From assembly GCF_009761675.1 (NCBI RefSeq), contig NZ_QUZH01000018.1, positions 1 through 51,990 of the forward strand: a stretch of 51,990 bases of DNA. Reading direction: 5' to 3'. The DNA is from Bhargavaea sp. CC-171006. GTDB taxonomy: Bacteria; Bacillota; Bacilli; Bacillales_A; Planococcaceae. This document shows positions 16,537 through 26,156 of this stretch, piece by piece. The notes beneath the pieces were generated by a model. The model did no database searches and was not told the DNA's origin. It saw only the letters and a list, made by a program, of their open reading frames with translations. A program made the position numbers and the translations under genes. The first letter of the stretch is position 1. Each line of letters begins with the position of its first letter.

Positions 16537-17863
16537 GATGGCGCTCCTCGGGATTTGGAGCAATAAGTTCCGGGTGCTGTTATCGATTTTCGGCGTGGTC
16601 ATCGGAGTATTTGCCGTGATTGCCCTTTCTGCCATTTCTTTGGGCGTCAAGGATACAGTGATGAAGCAAATGGGCGGTCTCGGCGCGGAACAGATCATGG
16701 TCATGCCCGGACGTGTGCTGAAGGACGGCGGCGGGGCCCATAACTTCCTGAACGGCGTATCCAGCCTGCCCAGCACCCTGACGAACACCGATGCCGAGGA
16801 GATCCGCAAGCTGGAATCCGTCGAATCTGTCACCCCCATGCTGGAGACGGTCGGCCGCATCCAATACACCAATGAAAATGAAGAACCCACCAGCGTGGAA
16901 GGCATGCTGGTGGGCACGAGCAGTTCTTATCAGGGAGTCTTCCATACGACCCTAAAAGAAGGCCGGTTCTTTACAGAGGAAGAAGAAGCAAACAAGAACA
17001 GAGTGGTTGTGCTCGGGAGCGGAATTCACACATCACTGCTAAATCAAAAAAAGGAACTTCTTGAAACGGATCCTGCACAGCAAGTAGAGCGGGAGAAAGC
17101 CTGGTGGCAGAAGCTGCTGGACAGGCTGACCGGCTCCTCCGCCAGTGCCGCAGTACCATCGGCTGAAGAAGAAAGCCTGGTCGGAAAGGAAGTGACCATC
17201 CAAGGAGAAGCCTTCACCGTCGTTGGCGTGCTGAAATCAAAAGCTACCCTCGGCATGACATCCGACAACAGCATCCTCATGCCGGTCCAGACAGCGCTCG
17301 AGGTAACCAGCACAGAAAACCTGACGAGCATCTATGTCAAAGCAGATTCCATCGACAACCTTGACCAAGCGGAAAAAGATGTGCACGCGGCGGTCGGAAT
17401 CAACCATCCGGAAACCGACTTCAGCACAGTTAAGCAAACCGAGATGTTGGGTGCCATCGATACGGTCACAAGAATTCTGCAGATCATGCTGATTGGCATC
17501 ACGGCAACCGCACTCGTCATAAGCGGTGCAGGCATAATGAACGTGATGGTCATGTCCGTCCGGGAACGAACCCGGGAAATCGGAATTCGGAAAGCACTGG
17601 GCGCATCCACTATCGAGATCTTGTTCCAATTCCTCTTTGAAACGATCCTGCTCTGCCTGGCCGGAGGAATCATTGGGCTATTGCTTGGATATGGATTTGT
17701 CACTTGGTGGAATGGAGCCATCACAATCTTCCCTCTTGTTCTGCCGATGTGGATTTTCCAGCTCGCACTTGGATCCTCAATCCTGATTGGTATTGTCTGT
17801 GGGGTTTATCCGGCAATTAAAGCGGCTAAGTTACAACCGAGTCGGGCATTAAGATTCGAATAG
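16514..17863 (+). CDS. MacB-like ABC transporter permease (FtsX/MacB_PCD)
   Basis: This 449-residue permease has the four-helix MacB topology: one N-terminal membrane helix (FRVLLSIFGVVIGVFAVIAL), a large extracytoplasmic domain (about 50-320) and three C-terminal helices including RTREIGIRKALGAS and GIVCGVYPAIKAAKLQPSRALR. The extracellular domain has a charged insertion near residues 180-220 (LNQKKELLETD... to SAEEESL) that is absent from minimal MacB proteins. No membrane-fusion (MacA/YknX) gene is next to it, so it may work alone or with a partner encoded elsewhere. AAGGAG precedes the ATG. Confidence 0.92.
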   Translation: MRLFKAFKMALLGIWSNKFRVLLSIFGVVIGVFAVIALSAISLGVKDTVMKQMGGLGAEQIMVMPGRVLKDGGGAHNFLNGVSSLPSTLTNTDAEEIRKLESVESVTPMLETVGRIQYTNENEEPTSVEGMLVGTSSSYQGVFHTTLKEGRFFTEEEEANKNRVVVLGSGIHTSLLNQKKELLETDPAQQVEREKAWWQKLLDRLTGSSASAAVPSAEEESLVGKEVTIQGEAFTVVGVLKSKATLGMTSDNSILMPVQTALEVTSTENLTSIYVKADSIDNLDQAEKDVHAAVGINHPETDFSTVKQTEMLGAIDTVTRILQIMLIGITATALVISGAGIMNVMVMSVRERTREIGIRKALGASTIEILFQFLFETILLCLAGGIIGLLLGYGFVTWWNGAITIFPLVLPMWIFQLALGSSILIGIVCGVYPAIKAAKLQPSRALRFE

Positions 17864-17919
17864 ATAAAGACGTGATTCACACTACTAAAGCACCTCAGAT
17901 TTTTACGTGAGGAAAGATA

Positions 17920-17955
17920 AGGGACCGAAGAGAACCAACATTCTCTTCGGTCCCT
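17920..17955. terminator. Bidirectional terminator
   Basis: A perfect 15-bp stem (AGGGACCGAAGAGAA / complement, 6-base loop) lies between the convergent MacB permease gene and the UDP-GlcNAc 2-epimerase gene. A second small hairpin (CCTCA...TGAGG) sits at 17893-17912. Confidence 0.85.
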
Positions 17956-17962
17956 AATATGT

Positions 17963-19063
17963 TCACAGATGATGCTCCAAAACATCCGCAATTCGTTTAC
18001 TAGCAAATCCATCCCCATAAGGATTACTTGCCTTGCTCATCTTCGAGTACTCTTCTTCATCCTCAAGAAGCTGTTTGAAAGTATTATAGATCGTGTCCTC
18101 TTCAGTCCCGACCAATTTAAGTGTTCCCGCAGCAATACCTTCAGGGCGCTCCGTTGTATCACGCATGACCAGAACGGGTTTACCAAGGCTTGGAGCTTCC
18201 TCTTGAATACCGCCACTGTCAGTAAGAATCATATACGATTGTGCGAGGAAATTGTGGAAGTCCAACACCTCTAGGGGTTCGATGATTCTAACCCTGTCAG
18301 AATCACCTAATATCTCGTTTGCAGCTTCCCTCACAACCGGATTCATATGAATTGGATAAATTGCCTTAATATCCGGCTGTTCATCGATAATTCGCTTGAT
18401 GGCACGGAACATGTTCCTCATTGGCTCGCCAAGATTCTCACGACGGTGTGCGGTAATCATAATCAGTCTACTGTCTGATGCCCATTCGAGCTGCTCATGA
18501 TAGTAATCTTCTTGGACAGTCGTCTGAAGTGCATCAATTGCAGTATTACCTGTGACATAGATATCTGCCGAATTCTTTCCTTCCTTCACCAGGTTTTCCT
18601 TAGACGTTTCTGTCGGTGCAAAGTGATACTTTGCCACAAGGCCTACTGCCTGTCGGTTGAACTCTTCCGGATAAGGAGAATAGATATTGTATGTACGCAG
18701 GCCGGCCTCGACGTGACCAACCGGAATCTGCAGGTAGAAACATGCCAATGAAGTTACAAACGTAGTAGACGTATCTCCATGTACCAAGACCACATCCGGC
18801 TTTACTTCCTCAATGACAGCTTTCATCTTTTCGAGAATATTGATGGTAACATCAAATAGACTTTGTTTAGCTTTCATAATAGAAAGATCATAGTCGGGCT
18901 GGACTTCAAATGCATGCAAAACTTGATCAAGCATTTCACGGTGTTGTCCGGTTACACAAACGATTGTCTCCAACGTTTCTCTCGTCTTCAGTTCTTTGAC
19001 CAGCGGACACATTTTAATCGCTTCCGGACGAGTTCCGAAAACCACCATTACTTTTTTCGTCAT
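17963..19063 (-). CDS. wecB: UDP-N-acetylglucosamine 2-epimerase (non-hydrolysing)
   Basis: This 366-residue epimerase interconverts UDP-GlcNAc and UDP-ManNAc in the cytoplasm. Family motifs are VVFGTRPEAIKM at the N-terminus, VHGDTSTTF, HVEAGLRT, TAHRRENLG, LTDSGGIQEEAPSLGKPVLVMRDTTERPEG. It is the last gene of the exopolysaccharide cluster. With the WecC-type dehydrogenase upstream it supplies UDP-ManNAcA. A terminator-like hairpin separates it from the aminotransferase gene, so it may also be transcribed on its own, for instance to feed a wall polymer. Confidence 0.95.
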   Translation of the reverse strand: MTKKVMVVFGTRPEAIKMCPLVKELKTRETLETIVCVTGQHREMLDQVLHAFEVQPDYDLSIMKAKQSLFDVTINILEKMKAVIEEVKPDVVLVHGDTSTTFVTSLACFYLQIPVGHVEAGLRTYNIYSPYPEEFNRQAVGLVAKYHFAPTETSKENLVKEGKNSADIYVTGNTAIDALQTTVQEDYYHEQLEWASDSRLIMITAHRRENLGEPMRNMFRAIKRIIDEQPDIKAIYPIHMNPVVREAANEILGDSDRVRIIEPLEVLDFHNFLAQSYMILTDSGGIQEEAPSLGKPVLVMRDTTERPEGIAAGTLKLVGTEEDTIYNTFKQLLEDEEEYSKMSKASNPYGDGFASKRIADVLEHHL

Positions 19064-19078
19064 TCTCCGTCACCTCAT

Positions 19079-19116
19079 TAAAAAGCTCCCAAAGAATCAT
19101 TCGTTCTTTAGGAGCC
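19079..19116 (-). terminator. Hairpin between epsN-like and wecB genes
   Basis: On the minus strand, GGCTCCtAAAGAA and TTCTTTgGGAGC(T) form a stem with a 7-base loop, followed by TTTTTAATG. It probably terminates or attenuates the main cluster before the epimerase gene. Confidence 0.75.
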
Positions 19117-19141
19117 TTTCTAAATTTCTTGTTACAACAAA

Positions 19142-20302
19142 TTACTTTGTTAGCTCTACTTTAGATTTAGTTAGAATCGACCTTACCAGATTGATAACTT
19201 TTTGTTGTTCCTCGATGGTCATCGCCGTTCCAGAAGGCAAACAAACCCCTGTAGCAAACAGTTGCTCACTCACTGCATATTCAGCATGCGGATAGAATTT
19301 TTGCCCCTCAAACACTGGCTGCATATGCAGTGGCTTCCAAACCGGCCGGGCTTCAATATTTTCTGCTTCCAGGGCATCGATCAATTCATAAGGAGTAATT
19401 TTTATTCTTTCTGGATCCAGTGTCATTACCGATAACCAACGATTAGACATTGTCCCTTCCAACTCAGGCATGAACTCAAGTCCCTCAATATCTCCTAGGC
19501 CTTCCACATAGCGATCGAACACAATCCGTTTAGCTTCCACACGTTGATCCAGCACTTCGAGTTGTGCTCGTCCCACGCCAGCAAGGATATTACTCATTCG
19601 GTAGTTGTATCCAACCAAACTGTGCTGATAATGCTTTGCTTGGTCACGTGCCTGTGTGGCCAAAAAGCGCGCGCGTTTGAGTTCATCTGTATCGTTTGAA
19701 ACTAACATACCTCCACCGGAAGTCGTAATGATCTTATTGCCATTGAAGGAATAGACTCCAAATTTTCCAAATGTACCACTCTTCCGACCTTTATAAGTGG
19801 AGCCAAGTGATTCTGCAGCATCTTCAACTACTGGTACGCCATAACGATCACAAATGTCAATCAGTTCATCCATCTTGGCGCTCTGGCCGTACAAGTTGAC
19901 AATTACAATGGCTTTCGGTAACTCCCCAACTGCTTCAGCATCTCTAAATGCATTCTCTAACGCGACGGGAGACATGTTCCATGTCTCCGGCTCAGAATCA
20001 ATGAACACGGGTTCTGCACCAAGGTAGACAATCGGATTTGCACTCGCAATGAACGTCAGGCTGGAACAAAATACAGTATCCCCTTTCCCAACGCCCAACA
20101 AATCTAATGCAAGATGTATAGCTGCGGTACCCGAGGAAAGCGCTGCGGCACCATGTGTGCTGGCGTAAGAAGCCAGTTCTTCTTCAAAAGCATTCACATT
20201 AGGTCCAAGAGGTGCAATCCAGTTCGTTTCAAATGCATGGTTTATATATTTCTGTTCATTTCCACTCATATGCGGAGCAGAAAGGAAAATCCGATCAGAC
20301 AT
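19142..20302 (-). CDS. DegT/DnrJ/EryC1 aminotransferase (EpsN/PglE type)
   Basis: This PLP-dependent sugar aminotransferase has 386 residues. The PLP lysine is in SFNGNKIITTSGGG. Other motifs are SSGTAAIHLAL, VNLYGQSAKMDEL, VVEDAAESLGS and the MSNILAGVGRAQLEVLDQRV region. In the bacillosamine route it converts the UDP-4-keto-6-deoxy sugar made by the PglF/EpsC-type dehydratase to the 4-amino sugar. The following (upstream) acetyltransferase and sugar-transferase genes complete that route, which makes the assignment firm by context. Confidence 0.93.
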   Translation of the reverse strand: MSDRIFLSAPHMSGNEQKYINHAFETNWIAPLGPNVNAFEEELASYASTHGAAALSSGTAAIHLALDLLGVGKGDTVFCSSLTFIASANPIVYLGAEPVFIDSEPETWNMSPVALENAFRDAEAVGELPKAIVIVNLYGQSAKMDELIDICDRYGVPVVEDAAESLGSTYKGRKSGTFGKFGVYSFNGNKIITTSGGGMLVSNDTDELKRARFLATQARDQAKHYQHSLVGYNYRMSNILAGVGRAQLEVLDQRVEAKRIVFDRYVEGLGDIEGLEFMPELEGTMSNRWLSVMTLDPERIKITPYELIDALEAENIEARPVWKPLHMQPVFEGQKFYPHAEYAVSEQLFATGVCLPSGTAMTIEEQQKVINLVRSILTKSKVELTK

Positions 20303-20941
20303 TTAGATTCCTTCTTTCCTGATCTCTTTTGCCGGAACCCCTACGGCCGTCACATTGCTAGGAATATCGGACACCACAGCCGCACCTGCACCGACAGTTG
20401 CCCAATCACCAACTGTTCTCATTGGAATCACCGAAGCACCGGCACCGATATGGGTTCCTTCCCCCACAACAACTCCACCTGCTATTATAGCCTGAGGAGA
20501 GATATGGGCGTAGTCGGCGACCTTACAATCATGCTCGATAATCGATCCGGTATTAAGAATAGTATGATCCCCGATTTTAGCATCTGCATTGACAACAACC
20601 CTTGGCATAACGACTGTTCCCAAGCCGATTACAGCACTTGGACTGATTACTGCGGTTGGATGGATCAAAGAAATAAAAGATGTTCTTGGCAACTCTAATT
20701 CATTAAGCAGCTTTTTACGCACCGCATTAGACCCGATACCAAATACCACGCAAGTGCTAGGCTCGTCTTGAAGCAACTGTCTTAAATATGAAATCGGTCC
20801 TTTAGTTACCCCTTCACTTTCATTTACATCGTCGTAACGATCATCCAATTTTGCGATAACCGACATGTCCTCATTTGAATGGATAAGATCTGCAACTACT
20901 TTAGAATGACCACTGTCTCCAATAATGACAATCTTCTTCAT
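20303..20941 (-). CDS. Sugar O/N-acyltransferase (EpsM/PglD type)
   Basis: This 212-residue protein has an N-terminal Rossmann-like UDP-sugar binding part ([19 protein letters not shown]) and a C-terminal left-handed beta-helix of hexapeptide repeats. The catalytic His is in IIEHDCKV, and the end is [10 protein letters not shown]. It should N-acetylate the UDP-4-amino sugar with acetyl-CoA. Its ATG overlaps the stop of the sugar-transferase gene (ATGA), and it is followed directly by the aminotransferase gene. Confidence 0.92.
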   Translation of the reverse strand: MKKIVIIGDSGHSKVVADLIHSNEDMSVIAKLDDRYDDVNESEGVTKGPISYLRQLLQDEPSTCVVFGIGSNAVRKKLLNELELPRTSFISLIHPTAVISPSAVIGLGTVVMPRVVVNADAKIGDHTILNTGSIIEHDCKVADYAHISPQAIIAGGVVVGEGTHIGAGASVIPMRTVGDWATVGAGAAVVSDIPSNVTAVGVPAKEIRKEGI

Positions 20942-21561
20942 TTGACGTACTCCTTACCTCGATCCGAAGCAGACGGAGTACCGGTGAACTTCGTCATGGT
21001 CGCTTGTCCTGTCTGATTGATACCTTCAGATTTAAAGACTTTAAAGACTGTCATAAACAAAATCTTTATGTCCAGCCAAAACGATTGATTATCCACGTAC
21101 CAGACATCGTAGTCAAACTTTTGTTCCCATGAAATCGCGTTTCGGCCATTAACTTGGGCCCACCCTGTGATTCCAGGCCGTACTTCATGACGCCTTGCCT
21201 GATGCTCGTTATACAACGGTAGATACTCCATCAACAATGGCCGTGGACCAACAAAACTCATATCTCCCTTAAAGACATTCCAGAGTTGTGGAAACTCATC
21301 CAGGCTCAATTTGCGGACTAACCTTCCAAATGCGGTTAATCTTACTTCGTCAGGCAGGAGTTCCCCGTCCCGGTCCCGCTCATTCGTCATGGTTCGAAAC
21401 TTATAGACATGAAACGGTTCTCCCCTTAGGCCAGGACGTTTTTGTTTAAAAATGACCGGTGACCCGATTTTAATCCAGATTAGTAATGCGGTGACTCCAA
21501 TAATGCCAGATAAAATAATAAGTGCTGTAAAACTTATAACAATGTCAAATATTCTTTTCAT
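20938..21561 (-). CDS. Initiating phosphoglycosyl transferase (EpsL/PglC type)
   Basis: This 207-residue monotopic membrane enzyme transfers a sugar-1-phosphate from UDP-sugar to undecaprenyl phosphate, starting the repeat unit. One N-terminal hydrophobic segment precedes the conserved core: [70 protein letters not shown] and [16 protein letters not shown]. Company with PglF-, PglE- and PglD-like enzymes suggests a (diacetyl)bacillosamine-type first sugar (inferred). Confidence 0.94.
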   Translation of the reverse strand: MKRIFDIVISFTALIILSGIIGVTALLIWIKIGSPVIFKQKRPGLRGEPFHVYKFRTMTNERDRDGELLPDEVRLTAFGRLVRKLSLDEFPQLWNVFKGDMSFVGPRPLLMEYLPLYNEHQARRHEVRPGITGWAQVNGRNAISWEQKFDYDVWYVDNQSFWLDIKILFMTVFKVFKSEGINQTGQATMTKFTGTPSASDRGKEYVK

Positions 21562-21571
21562 CAGTCATCTC

Positions 21572-22846
21572 TCATACTCTTAAGAAAGTAGACTTAGTAG
21601 TGAGGTTTCCAAAGTTTACATATTTAATTTGTTTAGATTTTACAACCACACAATTTTTCGTATCAAGTATTATTGGTCTTTTTGATCCTGTAAGAATTGC
21701 ACCTTCATCCAAATCTTTAAATTCATTATGGTCCGTTAGAACAAGGATGCACTCTGCCTCTGCAACAGCATCAGCAAAAGAAGACAACTTGAACTCCACT
21801 TGCTCTTGTTTGATATGCGGATCATAAACGCCTAAATCATAACCTTGATCTAACAACTTCTCTACAATTTCCATTGCCGGGCTTTCTCTGACATCATCAA
21901 TATTGCCTTTATAAGTAAGGCCAAGAATAGCCACTTTACTGTTCCTAGATTCGGTTAACTTTTCAACTTGTTGAATCACGAAATCCGGCATGGAATTATT
22001 GATCACACGGGCATCTGAAATTAATTTAGACTCCTCTGGTGCTTTTTCAATAATGAAATATGGATCAACTGCAAGGCAGTGACCGCCGACACCCGGGCCT
22101 GGCTGATGAAGATTGACACGAGGATGATGGTTAGCCAATTGAATAACTTCTAAAGCATCAATGCCCAAGCGCTCAGAGATTTTCACAAGTTCGTTTGCTA
22201 ACGCAATGTTAACATCACGATATGTATTCTCCATCAGCTTCGACATTTCGGCACTCAACGCAGAAGTTTTGAGAAGGTCTCCTTTTACGAAGGTGGCATA
22301 GACTTCTGCGGCTTTATCTGTTGAAGCCTCATTAATTCCTCCAATGATCCGGTTGTTCTCAACCAATTCAATCAGGATGCGTCCAGGCAGAACCCTCTCG
22401 GGACAGTGAGCCAAGTAAATGTCTTCACCGACCAACCACCCAGCTTCTTCAAACAATGGGGCCACAACGTCGTTAATCGTACGAGGTGGAATGGTGGATT
22501 CCACAATAACAATATTACCTTTTTCTACTTTCTCCAATACTGATCGGGTTGCCTGCACAACATAGTCAAGGTTTGCTTTGTTATCAGAGGTGTGCGGTGT
22601 TGGGACTGCAATAATGAAACAATCAGCTTCGACTGTGTTGGGTGATGCTTTTAACTTCCCTCCCTCAACCGCCTGTTTCACCATTTCCTGCAGGCCAACT
22701 TCCTCAATATGAATTTCCCCTCGGTTAATCATATCAACTGCGCGAGGGTTCACATCAACGCCATGAACTTTCCAGCCGTGATGTGCAAACATGGCTGCCG
22801 TCGGAAGACCAATATACCCCAGACCGATTACACATAAATTCTTCAT
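21572..22846 (-). CDS. wecC: UDP-N-acetyl-D-mannosamine dehydrogenase
   Basis: This 424-residue member of the UDP-glucose/GDP-mannose dehydrogenase family is most like WecC-type UDP-ManNAc dehydrogenases. It has an NAD motif (VIGLGYIGLPTA), catalytic Cys in GVGGHCLAVDPYFI, and the C-terminal GLTYKGNIDDVRESPA. It oxidises UDP-ManNAc to UDP-ManNAcA with two NAD. The epimerase gene at the end of the cluster provides its substrate. Its ATG overlaps the stop of the glycosyltransferase gene (ATGA). Confidence 0.93.
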   Translation of the reverse strand: MKNLCVIGLGYIGLPTAAMFAHHGWKVHGVDVNPRAVDMINRGEIHIEEVGLQEMVKQAVEGGKLKASPNTVEADCFIIAVPTPHTSDNKANLDYVVQATRSVLEKVEKGNIVIVESTIPPRTINDVVAPLFEEAGWLVGEDIYLAHCPERVLPGRILIELVENNRIIGGINEASTDKAAEVYATFVKGDLLKTSALSAEMSKLMENTYRDVNIALANELVKISERLGIDALEVIQLANHHPRVNLHQPGPGVGGHCLAVDPYFIIEKAPEESKLISDARVINNSMPDFVIQQVEKLTESRNSKVAILGLTYKGNIDDVRESPAMEIVEKLLDQGYDLGVYDPHIKQEQVEFKLSSFADAVAEAECILVLTDHNEFKDLDEGAILTGSKRPIILDTKNCVVVKSKQIKYVNFGNLTTKSTFLRV

Positions 22847-24075
22847 TTCTTCGCCACCTTTTGTAGTTCGTCTACATACTTCTTTGCCAACACTTCTCGG
22901 CTAAAGTTCTCTCTGACAAATGTCAAACCATTGTTCCCTAATCTTTTTCTCAACTCAGGATTCTTCTTTAACTCTCGGATTCGAGCTGCGAATTCCTTTG
23001 GATTTTCCGGATCAACATAGTAACCTGCTCCACTCTCTTCGACCAGATCCCTTGCTACGCCGTCAATACCTAGGAGAATTGGCTTGGCACAAGACATATA
23101 ATCGAATACCTTATTTGGATACACTGTCTTGAACGTATCCACCTTTTTTAGAACTGCGGTACAGATATCGGAGGCATTACAGAAATCAGGAATCTTGTGT
23201 TTTGGTTGGGAGTCAATAAATAAAACGTTAGTAATTCTCTCTTCTTTAGCTCTCTGCTGAAGGGCTGATTTCCTCATTCCATCTCCAATTAATACGAATG
23301 TAACCCGCTCATCGTCACTAAATTCTTTAGCCGTTTCCAGTAAAGATTCAAGATGATTTGCGACCCCGTGAGCCCCCATGTATGTCACGACGAATTGGTT
23401 ATCAAGGCCATACTGTTCTCTTACCCAGCTATCCCGAGGGCCGGGTTCAAAAATATCCAGGTCTGCACCATTAGGTATAAAGATTATTTTCTTTTGCTGA
23501 ATTCCTTTGGTTTCTATTAACTGTTGCTTGAATGCAGGAGTAAGGACATTTATTTTATTCGAATATTTATATGAAATTTTTTCTACAAAATACGCCATTT
23601 TGATAACCATAGAATTGGTCAGTACGCCCGTATCAATTGCAGATTCTGGCCAAAGGTCTCTAATCTCAAAGACAAGCGGTGTTCGCTTAAACCATTTCCC
23701 TAATATTCCAGTAACACCCACAAATAATGGCGGGGAAGTAACAATCATTACATCATGCTTTTTAACATGAAAAAGGATCGCCCAAAGAGAAGATAATGTA
23801 AAGGAGAAATATCCCCAGAGTCTTCCGATAAAGGACTTATTATATGCTTCTGAAACATAAGTTCGAACGACTTCAACATTTCGAGAGTAAGGTTCCTTAA
23901 ATATCCACTTACCTTTATAACGGTCCTCTTTCTTCCCAGTAGCGTAATGAACCGTTCCTGCCACTACAGTTATTTCATGACCCAATTCTTCCCAGTATTT
24001 AACAAACTGATTGAATCTGGACCCCCCTGGATCTTCCTTCCCTAAGAAATATTGATGGAGCACCAAAATCTTCAT
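22843..24075 (-). CDS. Glycosyltransferase family 4 (WbuB-like)
   Basis: This is a GT4 enzyme of about 410 residues with the WbuB-like N-terminus LHQYFLGKEDPGGSRFN, a middle FEIRDLWPESAIDTG, and the GT-B donor-binding C-half (VTYMGAHGVANHLESLLETA, FDYMSCAKPILLGIDG). WbuB-type proteins transfer an amino sugar to the lipid-linked first sugar. This is the only conventional glycosyltransferase in the cluster apart from the EpsL-type initiator. The ATG at 24075 overlaps the heparinase-gene stop (TGATG); a GTG at 24078 is also in frame. Confidence 0.92.
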   Translation of the reverse strand: MKILVLHQYFLGKEDPGGSRFNQFVKYWEELGHEITVVAGTVHYATGKKEDRYKGKWIFKEPYSRNVEVVRTYVSEAYNKSFIGRLWGYFSFTLSSLWAILFHVKKHDVMIVTSPPLFVGVTGILGKWFKRTPLVFEIRDLWPESAIDTGVLTNSMVIKMAYFVEKISYKYSNKINVLTPAFKQQLIETKGIQQKKIIFIPNGADLDIFEPGPRDSWVREQYGLDNQFVVTYMGAHGVANHLESLLETAKEFSDDERVTFVLIGDGMRKSALQQRAKEERITNVLFIDSQPKHKIPDFCNASDICTAVLKKVDTFKTVYPNKVFDYMSCAKPILLGIDGVARDLVEESGAGYYVDPENPKEFAARIRELKKNPELRKRLGNNGLTFVRENFSREVLAKKYVDELQKVAKK

Positions 24076-26150
24076 CACTGCATCTCCCAGGAGTTAAACA
24101 CTTGAGCTGACCCAATAGGGTTTAAGGTCAGCTTCCAGCGGTCTAACTCTAAAGTAGTTTCGTTAATTTTAGTTATTGGGCTACGATCTTTCCTAAATAA
24201 CGTAATAATACGATCCGGACCTTTAATAATCTTATTTGTAACAAGTTGTGGAAAAGCCTCTTTATGGCTATAATACAGTGACCTCCAGCCTGCCTTTGGT
24301 GATTCAGATCCTTTATATAGCGTTGAAGAGATACCGTCTCCAATAATTCTCATTTCCCATTCAGAATGATTTGGGAGATCTACTGACCACCCTTCCTCAC
24401 TTTCTCTGACTGCTTGAACACCAAACAACCAATTCAGCTTGATTTCTGTTTCCTCCACCTTTCCAATTAAATCATCAACAACGACCAGAAGATTATCTGC
24501 ATGGAACAGGGCGCGCCGGTGAACGACTGGAGAATAACCATAATGTTCTCCTTCAAAAACTGTTGTTTGGTCGGTTGTTTCGAATCGGTTCACCTTAGAT
24601 TTAGTCCAATTTAACCAAATAAACCGTGAAGCTTTCTTCATTTGATTTTCGTCATTAACCATAATTGTATTATGTGAGGCAGTTCCATTAAAATATAGCA
24701 GCGTTTCTTGATCCGTGTTATACGAGTATGTTCCAGCATCGGCCAAAAGGTTATAAGGTCCATCCCAGAAATCAAGATGTAGCATGTCAGCCTGTGCAGG
24801 GCGATGACGATATGTTGCACAACGGATCATTCCAAATTGGTTGTTCTTCCTAGTTGTTACGTATCCGCCTTCCCTATAATGGATGGAATCTTGTATAGGA
24901 GCATTCACGGGGCTTTCGGTGTCCAATCCTAACCATAAAGCAATTTCATCTATTCTTCGGTCTTTATAAAGGCGATGACCGGTCAATGTTAGCCAAGCTG
25001 CCTGCAAAGCAGGCCGGTGATCCAGATACTCGCATGAAGTTAGTGGATGAATATATGCCCCATCGTTCATGCCGTAATTCGGCAGCCGTCCTGATTCCAT
25101 GTCTTGCATTTGAAACATAAATTGCACTGTAACAGAAAATTTTTTCAGGAAGTCATCATTGAACTTATCACCAGCTATCTGTCCTAATCTAAGAACCCAA
25201 GTCAAATCCTGAATAGCCAATCGTTGATAATTAAATGAGTGTTGGATATAAGAACCATCATCATAGATTTGCCATTCAGCTTCACTTTGGATATACTTCA
25301 AACCTTTTCTCTTCCAAAGAGGAGATTTATCGAAAAATGAAAAAACAGTCCCAACCGTGTACATTCCTGCAGCTTCAGAAAGAGAATGATTATTTTTAAC
25401 AGACTTTAAAGCAAAGTCAAAATGCTTTTCGACATGATTGGCATGATGATAAATAGCTTTTATCATCAATGTAATTCGTTCATCAGAAGTAGTCGGTGAC
25501 TCAATAAACGCGTTTAATCCAAAGATCCAAGCCATAATACGAAGCGACATTTCTTGCCCGCACTTGTAATTAGCACCCAATTCAGGTGAATTATTTTTAA
25601 TGAAGTCTTCGAAAGAATTCCAAAATGCGTTTGCGTACTTCTCATCTTTAGAAATTTCATAAGCTCTTACTAATGTGTATACCCAGGTAAATCTAGATTG
25701 TTCCCAAATCCATTTGATATCCCCAAAATCACTAGAGAGATCTCCAATTTCTGACCAGTGAAGATTCTTAGGCGATTGTTTATCCTTAAAAGGACTATAG
25801 TGCCAATCTAATTTGGATTGATAATAAGTATGTTTAAAAAAATATTCATATTGTCCCGCTAACATTCGATCAGCACGGATAACAGCATTTGATAAGTTTA
25901 ATCTTGAATAAATCTCAGCAGTAAAGAACTTCTTATTTGGCTGAGGAAACGACCGTTGTAAAACTTCCCTTACTTTGTCTTTCAACTGAGATGTCGAAAT
26001 AGTCAAATGTGTTTCTATATCGAATTTGTCATAAGTAAATGCAGGAAATTGTCTTTTCAATAAACCTAGTTTCTTTTCTAACTCATACCTTGCTCGAAAC
26101 AGTGTCCATGACAGTCCCATATTCTGAACGACTTGAAGTTTTGCCCTCAA
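24075..26150 (-). CDS. Heparinase II/III-fold protein of polysaccharide clusters
   Basis: This 691-residue protein has an alpha/alpha-toroid N-terminal domain (about 120-360; key stretch KNNHSLSEAAGMY) and a C-terminal heparinase II/III beta-sandwich (about 400-640; YREGGYVTTRKN, LDFWDGPYNLLADAGTYSYN, ASHNTIMVNDENQM). No signal peptide is seen, so it appears cytoplasmic, which is odd for a lyase. Similar proteins accompany a bi-domain oxidoreductase and a WbuB-like transferase in O-antigen and capsule loci; their reaction is not established. The start is TTG at 26150, 10 or so bases after AGAGG. Confidence 0.88.
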   Translation of the reverse strand: MRAKLQVVQNMGLSWTLFRARYELEKKLGLLKRQFPAFTYDKFDIETHLTISTSQLKDKVREVLQRSFPQPNKKFFTAEIYSRLNLSNAVIRADRMLAGQYEYFFKHTYYQSKLDWHYSPFKDKQSPKNLHWSEIGDLSSDFGDIKWIWEQSRFTWVYTLVRAYEISKDEKYANAFWNSFEDFIKNNSPELGANYKCGQEMSLRIMAWIFGLNAFIESPTTSDERITLMIKAIYHHANHVEKHFDFALKSVKNNHSLSEAAGMYTVGTVFSFFDKSPLWKRKGLKYIQSEAEWQIYDDGSYIQHSFNYQRLAIQDLTWVLRLGQIAGDKFNDDFLKKFSVTVQFMFQMQDMESGRLPNYGMNDGAYIHPLTSCEYLDHRPALQAAWLTLTGHRLYKDRRIDEIALWLGLDTESPVNAPIQDSIHYREGGYVTTRKNNQFGMIRCATYRHRPAQADMLHLDFWDGPYNLLADAGTYSYNTDQETLLYFNGTASHNTIMVNDENQMKKASRFIWLNWTKSKVNRFETTDQTTVFEGEHYGYSPVVHRRALFHADNLLVVVDDLIGKVEETEIKLNWLFGVQAVRESEEGWSVDLPNHSEWEMRIIGDGISSTLYKGSESPKAGWRSLYYSHKEAFPQLVTNKIIKGPDRIITLFRKDRSPITKINETTLELDRWKLTLNPIGSAQVFNSWEMQ

Positions 26151-26156
26151 AACTCA